Positions 36,017 through 42,826 of a DNA stretch of 64,000 bases are shown here, piece by piece; position 1 is the first letter of the stretch; the number at the start of each line of letters is the position of its first letter. Made by a program: the position numbers and the translations under genes. The DNA is taken from assembly GCA_035544895.1 (NCBI GenBank), contig DASZZM010000086.1, positions 14,828 to 78,827 on the forward strand, read 5' to 3'. This DNA comes from JASLEW01 sp035544895 (GTDB lineage: Bacteria > Acidobacteriota > Thermoanaerobaculia > Multivoradales > UBA5704). The notes beneath the pieces are model-generated. The model had not been told where the DNA came from. It saw only the letters and a list, made by a program, of their open reading frames with translations, and searched no databases.

Positions 36017-37099
36017 ATGTCCGACTACCCGTCCCTCATTCGCAAGGTCATGGCCAGGCAGGACATGAGCCGCAATGAAGCTGCCGAGATCGCCGGTCAT
36101 CTGCTGCGCGAGGACGCCGAGGGGTGGCAGTTCACGGCCTTCTCCGTGGCCGCGGAGACCAAGGGCGAGACGCTCGACGAGATGCTCGGCATCCTCGACG
36201 CAATGCGCCTGCATACCGGTCCCTACGACATCGACGTCCCGGCCGAGCTCATGGACATCTCGAGCTCCGGCGGCAGCGGTATCCGAAAGATCAACGTCTC
36301 GACCCTCGCCACCCTGGTGGTCGGCGAGCCCGGGCTGGCGATTGCCAAGCAGTCCTTCTTCGGGATCACCAGCCTCGCCGGCAGCGTGGACGTCCTGCGG
36401 GACGTGGGGATCCAGGTTCCCGCCCTTACCCTGGCTCAGCTCGAGCGCCTGCTGCTCACCGTCGGCATCGCCTTCCTCTCCCCCCTTTTCCTGAGCCCGG
36501 AGCTCGAGAACGTCACCAACTTCGGCCGCGTGCTTGGCGCCAAGGCGATCGGCGTCAGGACGCCTTTCCACATGGCGGTGCCGATCTTCACCCCCCTGCC
36601 GCTCAAGTACCGGATGTTCGGCAACAACCGCGGCGAGCAGCTCGACCTCCTCGCCGGCATCTTCCGCGCCCTGGGCTATCACAGTGCCCTCGCCGTGCAC
36701 GGCATGGAGGGCCTGGACGAGGTGTCGCTGTGCGGGCCGAGCCGGCTGCGCGGCTTCATTGGTGAGGCCGAGGTGGACATGCTCCTCCAGCCCGAGCAGG
36801 TCGGGTTGAAGACAGTGCCGCCGGAGGCGGTGGCACCGCGGGACGCGCGCTCGAACACGCGCGACTTCCTGCGCATCGCCCACGGCCTCGAGAAGGGACC
36901 CAAGCGCGACCTGGTGGCGCTCAACAGCGGCGTCGCTCTCTACTTGACCGGCCGCAGCCCATCGATTGCGGACGGGGTCGAGCTGGCCATCAGCCGTCTC
37001 GACAGCGGCAAGGTCGGCGAGAAGCTGGCCGCCGTGGTGGAGCAGGTCGGCTCTCCCGATGCGCTGCGCCAGGCGGCTCGGGACGCGCTTGCCTCCTGA
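36017..37099 (+). CDS. TrpD-like phosphoribosyltransferase-family protein with altered active-site loop
   Basis: 360 residues. Overall similarity to anthranilate phosphoribosyltransferase and nucleoside phosphorylases: a helical N-terminal domain (about 1-70), then DISSSGGSGIRKINVSTLATLV (about 78-99) where TrpD has the GTGGDG...FNISTxxA loop, then KQSFFGITSLAGSVDVLRDVGI for the HRxxSSxxGSADxLExLG motif, LGAKAIGVRTPFH and VHGMEGLDE. The loop's GTGGD is replaced by SSGGS, and the following Ser/Lys-rich motif is also changed. It is thus a paralogue with a probably different acceptor or no PRPP activity, not tryptophan TrpD; no trp genes are nearby. Seven bases upstream of the next gene. Confidence 0.7.
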   Translation: MSDYPSLIRKVMARQDMSRNEAAEIAGHLLREDAEGWQFTAFSVAAETKGETLDEMLGILDAMRLHTGPYDIDVPAELMDISSSGGSGIRKINVSTLATLVVGEPGLAIAKQSFFGITSLAGSVDVLRDVGIQVPALTLAQLERLLLTVGIAFLSPLFLSPELENVTNFGRVLGAKAIGVRTPFHMAVPIFTPLPLKYRMFGNNRGEQLDLLAGIFRALGYHSALAVHGMEGLDEVSLCGPSRLRGFIGEAEVDMLLQPEQVGLKTVPPEAVAPRDARSNTRDFLRIAHGLEKGPKRDLVALNSGVALYLTGRSPSIADGVELAISRLDSGKVGEKLAAVVEQVGSPDALRQAARDALAS

Positions 37100-37106
37100 C
37101 GGCGGC

Positions 37107-37877
37107 ATGGACATCCGCCGGGAGATCCTGCGCAACGTCATCCTGTGCCAGGCACTCGCCCAACTGGGCAAGAAGCACGGCAGCGACTGGCCGGAGGGTC
37201 GGTCGCTCGGCGCCAAGGTGGAGCACTACATCGTCGCCGGCGTCAACAGCAGCTGGCATTTCTACGATCTGGCCGACCGGGTCATTCAGACCGGGGGACA
37301 GCCGGACTGTATCTACGACCTGGCCTACGAGGCGCAGAAAGAGAGCGCGCGCAACCACCTGGGAGGCCACGTCAACTATGGACAGGTCCAGCTCCTGGTC
37401 CCGCTGGTCACGGCGCAGGTCCTGGACTACCTCGAATCGGGCACCCACGAGGACGTCGATTCAATCCTGCAACGCACCGGCACCGTGTTGCGCAACACCA
37501 CCGCGCGCGACGTCGAGAGCATCGAGCGCTACATGCACCTGGGCTACAGGTTCGCCGACGAGTTGCGCGCCCGCTCCGGCAGGCCGACCCATCAGAGCGT
37601 GCCGGTGCTCAAGGGCCGATACGCCACGGTCTGGGAGGCCGCCCAGGACTACCAAAACGTCCCCACGGTGCGCGAGACGACCGCCGGCTACCCTTACAGC
37701 CAGCAGGTCTACCGCTTCCTGCTGCACAACATCGAGACCGGTATCCTGCCGGCGATCGAGATGATCCGCCGTTTCCTGATGCCCGAGATCCGGCGCACCG
37801 ACGTAGTCGGCGATCTGGTCGCCACCGGTTTGTATCTGCTGCTCACCAAACACCCGGAAGGAGTGTTGTTCATTTAG
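37107..37877 (+). CDS. Helical protein of unknown function, partner of the TrpD-like gene
   Basis: 256 residues from the ATG at 37107. Largely alpha-helical, soluble, with conserved-looking patches: VNSSWHFYDLADRVIQTGGQPDCIYDLAYEAQ (about 48-79), ARNHLGGHVNYGQVQLLVPLV, and TVWEAAQDYQNVPTVRETTAGYPYSQQVYRF. The layout (an N-x-x-LG...N-x-G...LL-x-PL helix, then an Ala/Tyr-rich helix, then VATGLYLLLTKHPEGVL) faintly recalls CitG/triphosphoribosyl-dephospho-CoA synthase-type proteins, but key motifs are absent and I do not assign it. Tight coupling to the TrpD-like gene suggests a shared pathway. Confidence 0.7.
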   Translation: MDIRREILRNVILCQALAQLGKKHGSDWPEGRSLGAKVEHYIVAGVNSSWHFYDLADRVIQTGGQPDCIYDLAYEAQKESARNHLGGHVNYGQVQLLVPLVTAQVLDYLESGTHEDVDSILQRTGTVLRNTTARDVESIERYMHLGYRFADELRARSGRPTHQSVPVLKGRYATVWEAAQDYQNVPTVRETTAGYPYSQQVYRFLLHNIETGILPAIEMIRRFLMPEIRRTDVVGDLVATGLYLLLTKHPEGVLFI

Positions 37878-37902
37878 GATGCAATAGCACTTCTATGTGC
37901 CG

Positions 37903-38049
37903 GTGGTGGACTACTCAAAGCGTCTATTGGATCGCCCCCCGCAACCCCCGCGGATCCCCTTCCCGGTTTTCGGAGCCGCCGGGTCCCTACCCGGCGGTGG
38001 CCGGGGGGGAAGGGGACGCCCCCTCCCCTGGCGCGCTAACCGTCTGTTC
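37903..38049 (+). repeat. Dispersed GC-rich element, copy 4 (with nested palindrome)
   Basis: Left part GGTGGACTACTCAAAGCGTC, core TCTATTGGATCGCCCCCCGC, stem CCCTTCCC/GGGAAGGGG containing the nested palindrome (CCGGGTCCCTACCCGG at 37979-37994), right end GCGCGCTAAC. Lies in the convergent gap before the ribD-like stop at 38058. Confidence 0.8.
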
Positions 38050-38057
38050 CTCTCCCT

Positions 38058-38714
38058 CTAGGGGCAGGCTTCCTTGACCACGGCGTAGTGCAGCAGCAGG
38101 TAGTCCTCCAGGCGCTCACAGCTCTCCAGGCGAAGCCTGCCCAGCGAGCCGGAGATGCCGTCGAACAGGTTGACCGCGCTCGAATCGAGGACGATGGGCA
38201 TCAGGATCAGGTGGATGCGCTCCACCAGGTCCTGGTCCAGCAGGGCTCGGTTGAGCCGCCCGCCGCCTTCGACCACCACCCGGGCAAGGCCGCGCTCGGC
38301 CAGGGCGGAGAGGAACGCCGCCAGGTTCACCTTCGACTCGCCGCAGGCAATCGACTCGATGCCGCGCTCGTCCAGGAAGTCGCGGTAGGCCCGCGGCGTC
38401 GCCGACGAGATTCCGATGATGGTGCGGACCGAGCCGTCAAAGATGCGGTAGTGGCGCGGGATCTTGCCCGCCGGATCGATGGTGGCCCGCACGCAGGTGT
38501 AGCCGGGGACCGCGTGCGAGGTGAGCATCGGATCGTCGATGAGCACGGTGTTGGGGCCGACGAGCAGGGCGTCGTAACGGCGCCGCAGCTCGCGGTGCCG
38601 CTCCAAGACGGCCTGCGGAATGGCCAGCGTCTCGATGAGTCCCATGCTGGAGATCCCGCGCGCCGGCGTGATGATGCCGTTGGTGGAGGCCGCGGTCAGG
38701 ATGTCGAGCGTCAT
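38058..38714 (-). CDS. RibD C-terminal/DHFR-fold reductase
   Basis: 218 residues, the length of a free-standing RibD reductase domain. MTLDILTAASTNGIITPARG at the start, RRRYDALLVGPNTVLIDDPMLTSH (about 45-70) with the conserved GxNTVxxDxPxLTxR pattern, and VVVEGGGRLNRALLDQDLVERIHLILMPIVL (about 146-177) with the EGGG cofactor loop. Such enzymes reduce 2,5-diamino-6-ribosylamino-pyrimidinone phosphate in riboflavin synthesis or similar pterin or pyrimidine ribosides. No deaminase domain and no other rib genes nearby, so the substrate is open. It follows the nucleotidyltransferase gene by 22 bases. Confidence 0.8.
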   Translation of the reverse strand: MTLDILTAASTNGIITPARGISSMGLIETLAIPQAVLERHRELRRRYDALLVGPNTVLIDDPMLTSHAVPGYTCVRATIDPAGKIPRHYRIFDGSVRTIIGISSATPRAYRDFLDERGIESIACGESKVNLAAFLSALAERGLARVVVEGGGRLNRALLDQDLVERIHLILMPIVLDSSAVNLFDGISGSLGRLRLESCERLEDYLLLHYAVVKEACP

Positions 38715-38736
38715 GGCGTGGCGGCCTGGCGCGCGA

Positions 38737-39393
38737 TCAACCCTCGAGGCCGGCCGCGAAGTGGCGCCGCGCTTCGGCCAGATCTTGGGGCGTATCGATC
38801 TCGAACACCGGCGCGTCGTAGCGGCGGAAGCACACCTGCTCTCCGCGGTTGACCGCGCGCTCCATGGACGTCACCCGCGGCTGCTCGGCGAGCTCGTCGA
38901 GGAAGGCGGGGGAATGCACGCCGAACAGCGGCATGCTGTACAGGAAGCCGCCGTCGTGCGTGACCTTCATCCGCGGCGCCGGCTCGAGCGCGAGCTTGGC
39001 CTTGAAGCGGCTGGTGCGGCAGTACAGAAAAGAGCAGAGACCGCCGTTGGCGAGATGGTCGGCGAGCAGGCCGCGCAGCGGGACGGCATCAGAAAAGAGC
39101 GTATCACCTCCCACCCAGCAGAAGGGGTCGCGCAGGCAGTCTCGCGCATGGTAGAGCGTGTCGAGCGGGCTGGACGGCTTCTCTTCCACCAACACCTCGG
39201 CCCCCGTCGCCCGAAAGTCTGCCGCGAACCGCGAGCGGGTGACGATCAGCGGCGTCACGTCGAGGAAGCGGGCAAGCGCGAGGAGTCGATCGATCAGAGT
39301 GGCGCCGCCGACCTCGAGAAACAGCTTGGATTTACCCCCGCTCTGCTCCCGGAGCCGCGTTCCCAGGCCGGCGGCGAGGACGGTCAATCTCAT
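38737..39393 (-). CDS. Sugar-/MobA-like nucleotidyltransferase
   Basis: 218 residues from the ATG at 39393 (MRLTVLAAGLGTRL). GT-A Rossmann fold with the nucleotide loop LAAGLGTRLREQSGGKSKLFLEVGGATLIDR, the metal motif WVGGDTLFSD in place of DGD, and FEIDTPQDLAEARRHF at the end. Family members attach NMP to phosphosugars or cofactors. The ribosyl-type genes around it suggest a nucleotide-like cofactor or modified sugar. It starts from a probable leaderless promoter (see 39400-39472). Confidence 0.8.
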   Translation of the reverse strand: MRLTVLAAGLGTRLREQSGGKSKLFLEVGGATLIDRLLALARFLDVTPLIVTRSRFAADFRATGAEVLVEEKPSSPLDTLYHARDCLRDPFCWVGGDTLFSDAVPLRGLLADHLANGGLCSFLYCRTSRFKAKLALEPAPRMKVTHDGGFLYSMPLFGVHSPAFLDELAEQPRVTSMERAVNRGEQVCFRRYDAPVFEIDTPQDLAEARRHFAAGLEG

Positions 39394-39399
39394 CGCTGC

Positions 39400-39472
39400 G
39401 GATTCTAACTTGTATTCAAGCATGAATGCAGCTGCGTCCGAACGTCGTGGCCCTGCCGAACGGTTAGAATCC
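39400..39472. promoter_or_regulatory. Divergent promoter pair with perfect 10-bp inverted repeat
   Basis: GGATTCTAAC (39400-39409) and GTTAGAATCC (39463-39472) are exact inverted repeats, each ending 4-6 bases before a start codon (39393 minus, 39477 plus). Each contains TAGAAT at about -10 relative to the ATG, so both genes probably have leaderless mRNAs from matching promoters. Confidence 0.55.
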
Positions 39473-39476
39473 AACC

Positions 39477-40247
39477 ATGCACATCCTGGCGATCCACCGG
39501 CTGCGCGGCAACGAAGAGCTGCTGGCGCGCGAGCTTGCGTTCGTTCTCGCGACCTCGGTCGTCGAGGCGCGCTCGCGCATCCATGCTCCCTGCGGTGGAC
39601 CGTCTGTGATCGCGAGATTTGCCGAGCCCGCCGCGGCGGCGGCCAGCGCCGCCAGCCTGCGGGCGCGGGGCTTCGACGTCCTGGAGCTGACGGAACGGGA
39701 TCTCGAGTCGGACGCCGGCCGGTTCCTGGTGCGCGGCTTCGCTTTTGGCGAGGCGAGCCTGCGAGTCGAGTCGAGAAGCGAAAGCCTGGAGATCGCCTAT
39801 TCCGACGTCGAGCTCCTGCTCTGCGGTGCCTACATCACGGACCGTGTCGAGGCCCCGCCGGCTGCCCGCCGGAAGCTCAGCCTCGGCCGGATGGTGCTGA
39901 CCGGCGGACTGGTGGTCAGCAAGCCGGTCAGGGAAGCACGGCGGGCCCGCGTGACCGAGCGCGAGGGTTTCCTGCATCTGTACGCCGGGCGCCCGCCCGT
40001 GGTGGTGTTCCGGGAGGCCGCCGTTCTCTACCGCTCCCTGGGCGGCGATCTCGCACCCTCGCGGGCGGCGAACTTCGCGCGCCTGGTCGCCGAGCTGCGG
40101 CGGCGCTGCCCGCAGGCGATCTACGACGCGCGGCTGGCCAAGCACGGCGGCCAGGCCCAGCTCCTCGGGCCGACCCTCCCGCCGCAGGGCCACCTCGACG
40201 TCGCGATCAGCGTGCTCGCCCGCGCCCTCCTGCCGGTCCGCGCCTGA
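39477..40247 (+). CDS. Conserved-looking hypothetical protein
   Basis: 256 residues from the ATG at 39477, which falls at the predicted transcription start. The protein is soluble alpha/beta: MHILAIHRLRGNEELLARELAFVLATSVVEARSRI at the N-terminus and paired strands LEIAYSDVELLLCGAYI and HLYAGRPPVVVFREAAVLYRSLGGDLAPSR. I do not recognise the family. Divergent from the nucleotidyltransferase with a mirrored promoter, so co-regulation is likely. Confidence 0.7.
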   Translation: MHILAIHRLRGNEELLARELAFVLATSVVEARSRIHAPCGGPSVIARFAEPAAAAASAASLRARGFDVLELTERDLESDAGRFLVRGFAFGEASLRVESRSESLEIAYSDVELLLCGAYITDRVEAPPAARRKLSLGRMVLTGGLVVSKPVREARRARVTEREGFLHLYAGRPPVVVFREAAVLYRSLGGDLAPSRAANFARLVAELRRRCPQAIYDARLAKHGGQAQLLGPTLPPQGHLDVAISVLARALLPVRA

Positions 40248-40331
40248 GCCAACTCCCTTGATGGTATCTTCCGAGGCCGTGCGCCAGCCCATCGCGTCTC
40301 CATGCCTTGCCGCAGAGGACGGAGCGCGGCG

Positions 40332-41591
40332 ATGAGGGCGATGAGAGCAAGACTGCGCGGGCTCGCGGCCACCGGTCTCGCCGCCCTTGCAGGCGTGCTG
40401 CCGGCCGCTCCTGGCCAGGCGAGCCAAGGAGCGGCGCCGGAGAGCGGCGGCGTGTTGTCGCTGTCCCAGGCGATCGATCTGGCGCTGGCCGCCAACCGGT
40501 CGCTGGCCGCCGCCCGGCTCGGTCTGCCGATCGCGCGCGCCAACGTCGACGTCGCCGGAGAGCGCCTGAACCCCGACCTGACGGTCGAGAAGCTGCGCGA
40601 GACCCCTCACGAGTCGATCACCCTCGCTCAACCCGTGGAAACCGCGGGCAAGCGGCGGCGGCGCATCGACCTGGCGCAGGCCGAGACCTCGAGCACAGAG
40701 GCGGAGATCGCGCGCGCCACCATCGACATCCGCAACCGGGTGCGGCGCGCCTATTACGCGCTGGCGGCGGCGCAGGACAGGGCGAGCGAGACCGGCGAGA
40801 TCCTGCGCCTGACGGCACGCGCTCGCGACGCGGCGCGGGAGCGCTTCGACGCCGGCGCAGTGCCCCGCCTCGAAGTTCTGCAGACCGAGCTGACCGCGGC
40901 GCAGGCGGACAACGAGGCCGAAGCCGCCCGCGGCCTGCTGGCCGGCGCCAGCGCCGATCTCAACACCCTCATCGACCGGCCGCCGCAGAGTCCGCTCGCC
41001 GTCGCCGGCGGTCTCGCCATCGGCAGCGTCCCGGACGCCGCCGCGGCCGCCCGCCTGGCGGTCGCGGCGAGCACCGAGCTGGCGCTCCAAGACCGGCGGA
41101 TCGCCGCCCAGGCCGCCCGCGTCGAGCTGGCGCGGGCCGAGCAGTTCCCCAATCTCACCGTCCAGGGTGCCGTCACCTTTCACGCCCCGCCCGACTTCCA
41201 GGTCGGCTACCGCGCCGCCCTCAGCGTGTCGCTGCCAATCTTCACCCATCATGAGGCCGGGGTGCGGGCCGCCGAAGCGACGCTCGCCCAGCTCCGTGCC
41301 GAGCGCGACGCCGCGGCGGCCCAGATCGCGGGCTCGGTCTCTGCGGCGGCGGCCCAGGCCGCGGCGCAGCGCCGGCAGCTGCTGCGCTTCCGCGATGAGA
41401 TCCTGCCGCAGGCCGCGGCGGTCCAGCAGATGGCCGAGGACTCGTACCGTTCCGGGCAAAGCAATCTCGTCGCCCTTCTCCAGGTCCTACAATCGACGCG
41501 CGAGCTGCGCCTGCGAGCGATCCAGGCCGGCCTCGACTTTCAAGTCGCCCTGGCCGAGCTCGAGCGGGCGATGGGAGCGCCATTGCCATGA
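40332..41591 (+). CDS. TolC/CzcC-family outer membrane efflux protein
   Basis: 419 residues from the ATG at 40332 (MRAMRARLRGL), chosen for the signal-peptide start; an ATG at 40302 adds ten residues. Signal peptide ends near PGQASQG. Two OEP repeats of long helices (about 60-215 and 245-415), with VSLPIFTHHEAGVRAAEATLAQLRAERDAA and QSNLVALLQVLQSTRELRL typical of CzcC and NodT-like factors. It is the channel of the tripartite pump encoded by the next two genes, and overlaps the MFP start by 4 bases (ATGA). Confidence 0.9.
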   Translation: MRAMRARLRGLAATGLAALAGVLPAAPGQASQGAAPESGGVLSLSQAIDLALAANRSLAAARLGLPIARANVDVAGERLNPDLTVEKLRETPHESITLAQPVETAGKRRRRIDLAQAETSSTEAEIARATIDIRNRVRRAYYALAAAQDRASETGEILRLTARARDAARERFDAGAVPRLEVLQTELTAAQADNEAEAARGLLAGASADLNTLIDRPPQSPLAVAGGLAIGSVPDAAAAARLAVAASTELALQDRRIAAQAARVELARAEQFPNLTVQGAVTFHAPPDFQVGYRAALSVSLPIFTHHEAGVRAAEATLAQLRAERDAAAAQIAGSVSAAAAQAAAQRRQLLRFRDEILPQAAAVQQMAEDSYRSGQSNLVALLQVLQSTRELRLRAIQAGLDFQVALAELERAMGAPLP

Positions 41592-42826
41592 CCGCCTCTC
41601 CCACCCCGTGCAGCACTCCCCCACCCGGCCGCCTGGACCGAAACCCACTTGACTCGCACCCACATCGCGGCGCCGTTTCATCCCTCGGTGCCGGCCACAC
41701 CTTCCGCCCTTGGTGGAAAACCCTGGCTTTACTCGCGGCCGGAGCCCTCGCCGCCGGCGGCTGCGGCAAGGCGTCGCCACAGGAGATCGCGACCACCGAC
41801 AAGGTTCCTGTGGTCACACGGCCGGCGGTGCGCGCCTCGATCCGCGCCGTGGTGACGGCGACCGGCACGGTCAAGCCTGCGCTCGGCGCCGAGCTGGTGG
41901 TAACCGCGCCACAGCCGGGGCGGATCGCAGAGATGCTTTCGGCGGTCGGCACCAGGGTGCGCAAGGGCGACCTCCTGGTCCGCTTCGACATCCCGACGCT
42001 GCGCTCCGACGCCACCGAGAAGAGCGCCGAGGTGACGCGGGCCGAGGCGCGGCTGGCCAACGCGCACGCTGCCGAGCAGCGCATACGCGGCCTCTTCGAG
42101 CGCGGCATCGCGGCGCGCAAGGAGCTCGAGGACGCGCAGCGCGAGGCGACCGATGCGCAGGCGGCCCTGCGCGGCGCGCAGAGCGCCCGTTCGGCCGCCG
42201 GCGCGCTCGCCGGTCGCACGGTCGTGCGCGCGCCGTTCTCCGGCGTCGTCACCAGCCGCAGCCACAACCCCGGCGACTTCGTGGACAACACCACCGAGCT
42301 GATGCGCCTCGTCAACCCGGACCGCTTGCAGGTCGAGGCCGCCGTGCCGCTCGCATTCGTCGGGCAGATCGCTCCCGGCAATCCGGCGCGGGTGATCGGA
42401 CCTTCCTCCTTCCCGCCCGAGGAGCTGACGGTGCTCACCCGGCCCGCCGCCGTCGATGCCGCCACCGCGACCGCCACCGTGGCCCTCGCCTTTGCGCGAC
42501 CCACCCGCCTGCCGGCGGGCATGCCCGTGCGCGTCGAGATCTTCGGCGAGGAGCACACCGGCGCCGTCGTCGTGCCCGCCGCCGCGGTCGTGCAGGAGGG
42601 GTCCGAGAGCTACCTGTTCACCGTCGACGCCAAGGGTATCGCGCACAGGCGCAAGGTCGGCATCGGCATCGTCGCCGGCGACAGCGCCGAGGTCGTGGCC
42701 GGCCTTCGCCCCGGCGAGCCGGTGGTGATCGAGGGGCAGAACGCCCTGCCGGACGGCGCCGCGACCACGCCCGCCGCGCCCGCCCCTGCCGGCGAGCCGG
42801 CGCCCGGCGAGGCAGGCGCCCCGTGA
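41588..42826 (+). CDS. RND efflux periplasmic adaptor (membrane fusion) protein
   Basis: 412 residues. The adaptor core starts at about residue 60: ALLAAGALAAGGCGKAS is a lipobox, then PVVTRPAVRASIRAVVTATGTVKPALGAELVVTAPQPGRI (lipoyl half), a coiled-coil hairpin (about 135-195), the second lipoyl half VVRAPFSGVVTSRSHNPGDFV, and a beta-barrel with EIFGEEHTGAVVVPAAAVVQEG. The first 42 residues are an atypical Pro/His/Arg-rich extension before the signal sequence, and part of it (41657-41684) matches a piece of the dispersed element. No ATG, GTG or TTG lies closer to the signal. Forms the bridge between the RND pump and the TolC-type channel. Confidence 0.88.
   Translation: MTASPTPCSTPPPGRLDRNPLDSHPHRGAVSSLGAGHTFRPWWKTLALLAAGALAAGGCGKASPQEIATTDKVPVVTRPAVRASIRAVVTATGTVKPALGAELVVTAPQPGRIAEMLSAVGTRVRKGDLLVRFDIPTLRSDATEKSAEVTRAEARLANAHAAEQRIRGLFERGIAARKELEDAQREATDAQAALRGAQSARSAAGALAGRTVVRAPFSGVVTSRSHNPGDFVDNTTELMRLVNPDRLQVEAAVPLAFVGQIAPGNPARVIGPSSFPPEELTVLTRPAAVDAATATATVALAFARPTRLPAGMPVRVEIFGEEHTGAVVVPAAAVVQEGSESYLFTVDAKGIAHRRKVGIGIVAGDSAEVVAGLRPGEPVVIEGQNALPDGAATTPAAPAPAGEPAPGEAGAP
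41657..41684 (-). repeat. Fragment of the dispersed element inside the MFP gene
   Basis: On the minus strand this reads GGGATGAAACGGCGCCGCG followed by ATGTGGGTG, matching 55588-55617 of element copy 5 at all but about three positions. It lies in the aberrant N-terminal extension of the adaptor protein. Confidence 0.6.

Noticed and set aside
36017..37099. Assignment as tryptophan-pathway TrpD
   Set aside because: The PRPP-binding GTGGDG loop is not conserved and no trp genes are nearby.
37107..37877. Assignment as CitG/triphosphoribosyl-dephospho-CoA synthase
   Set aside because: Only the general helix order is similar; diagnostic residues could not be found.
39405..41459. 684-codon open frame on the minus strand opposite the 39477 gene and the tolC-like gene
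   Set aside because: It crosses two supported genes, has repetitive Arg/Gly composition and no recognisable domain.
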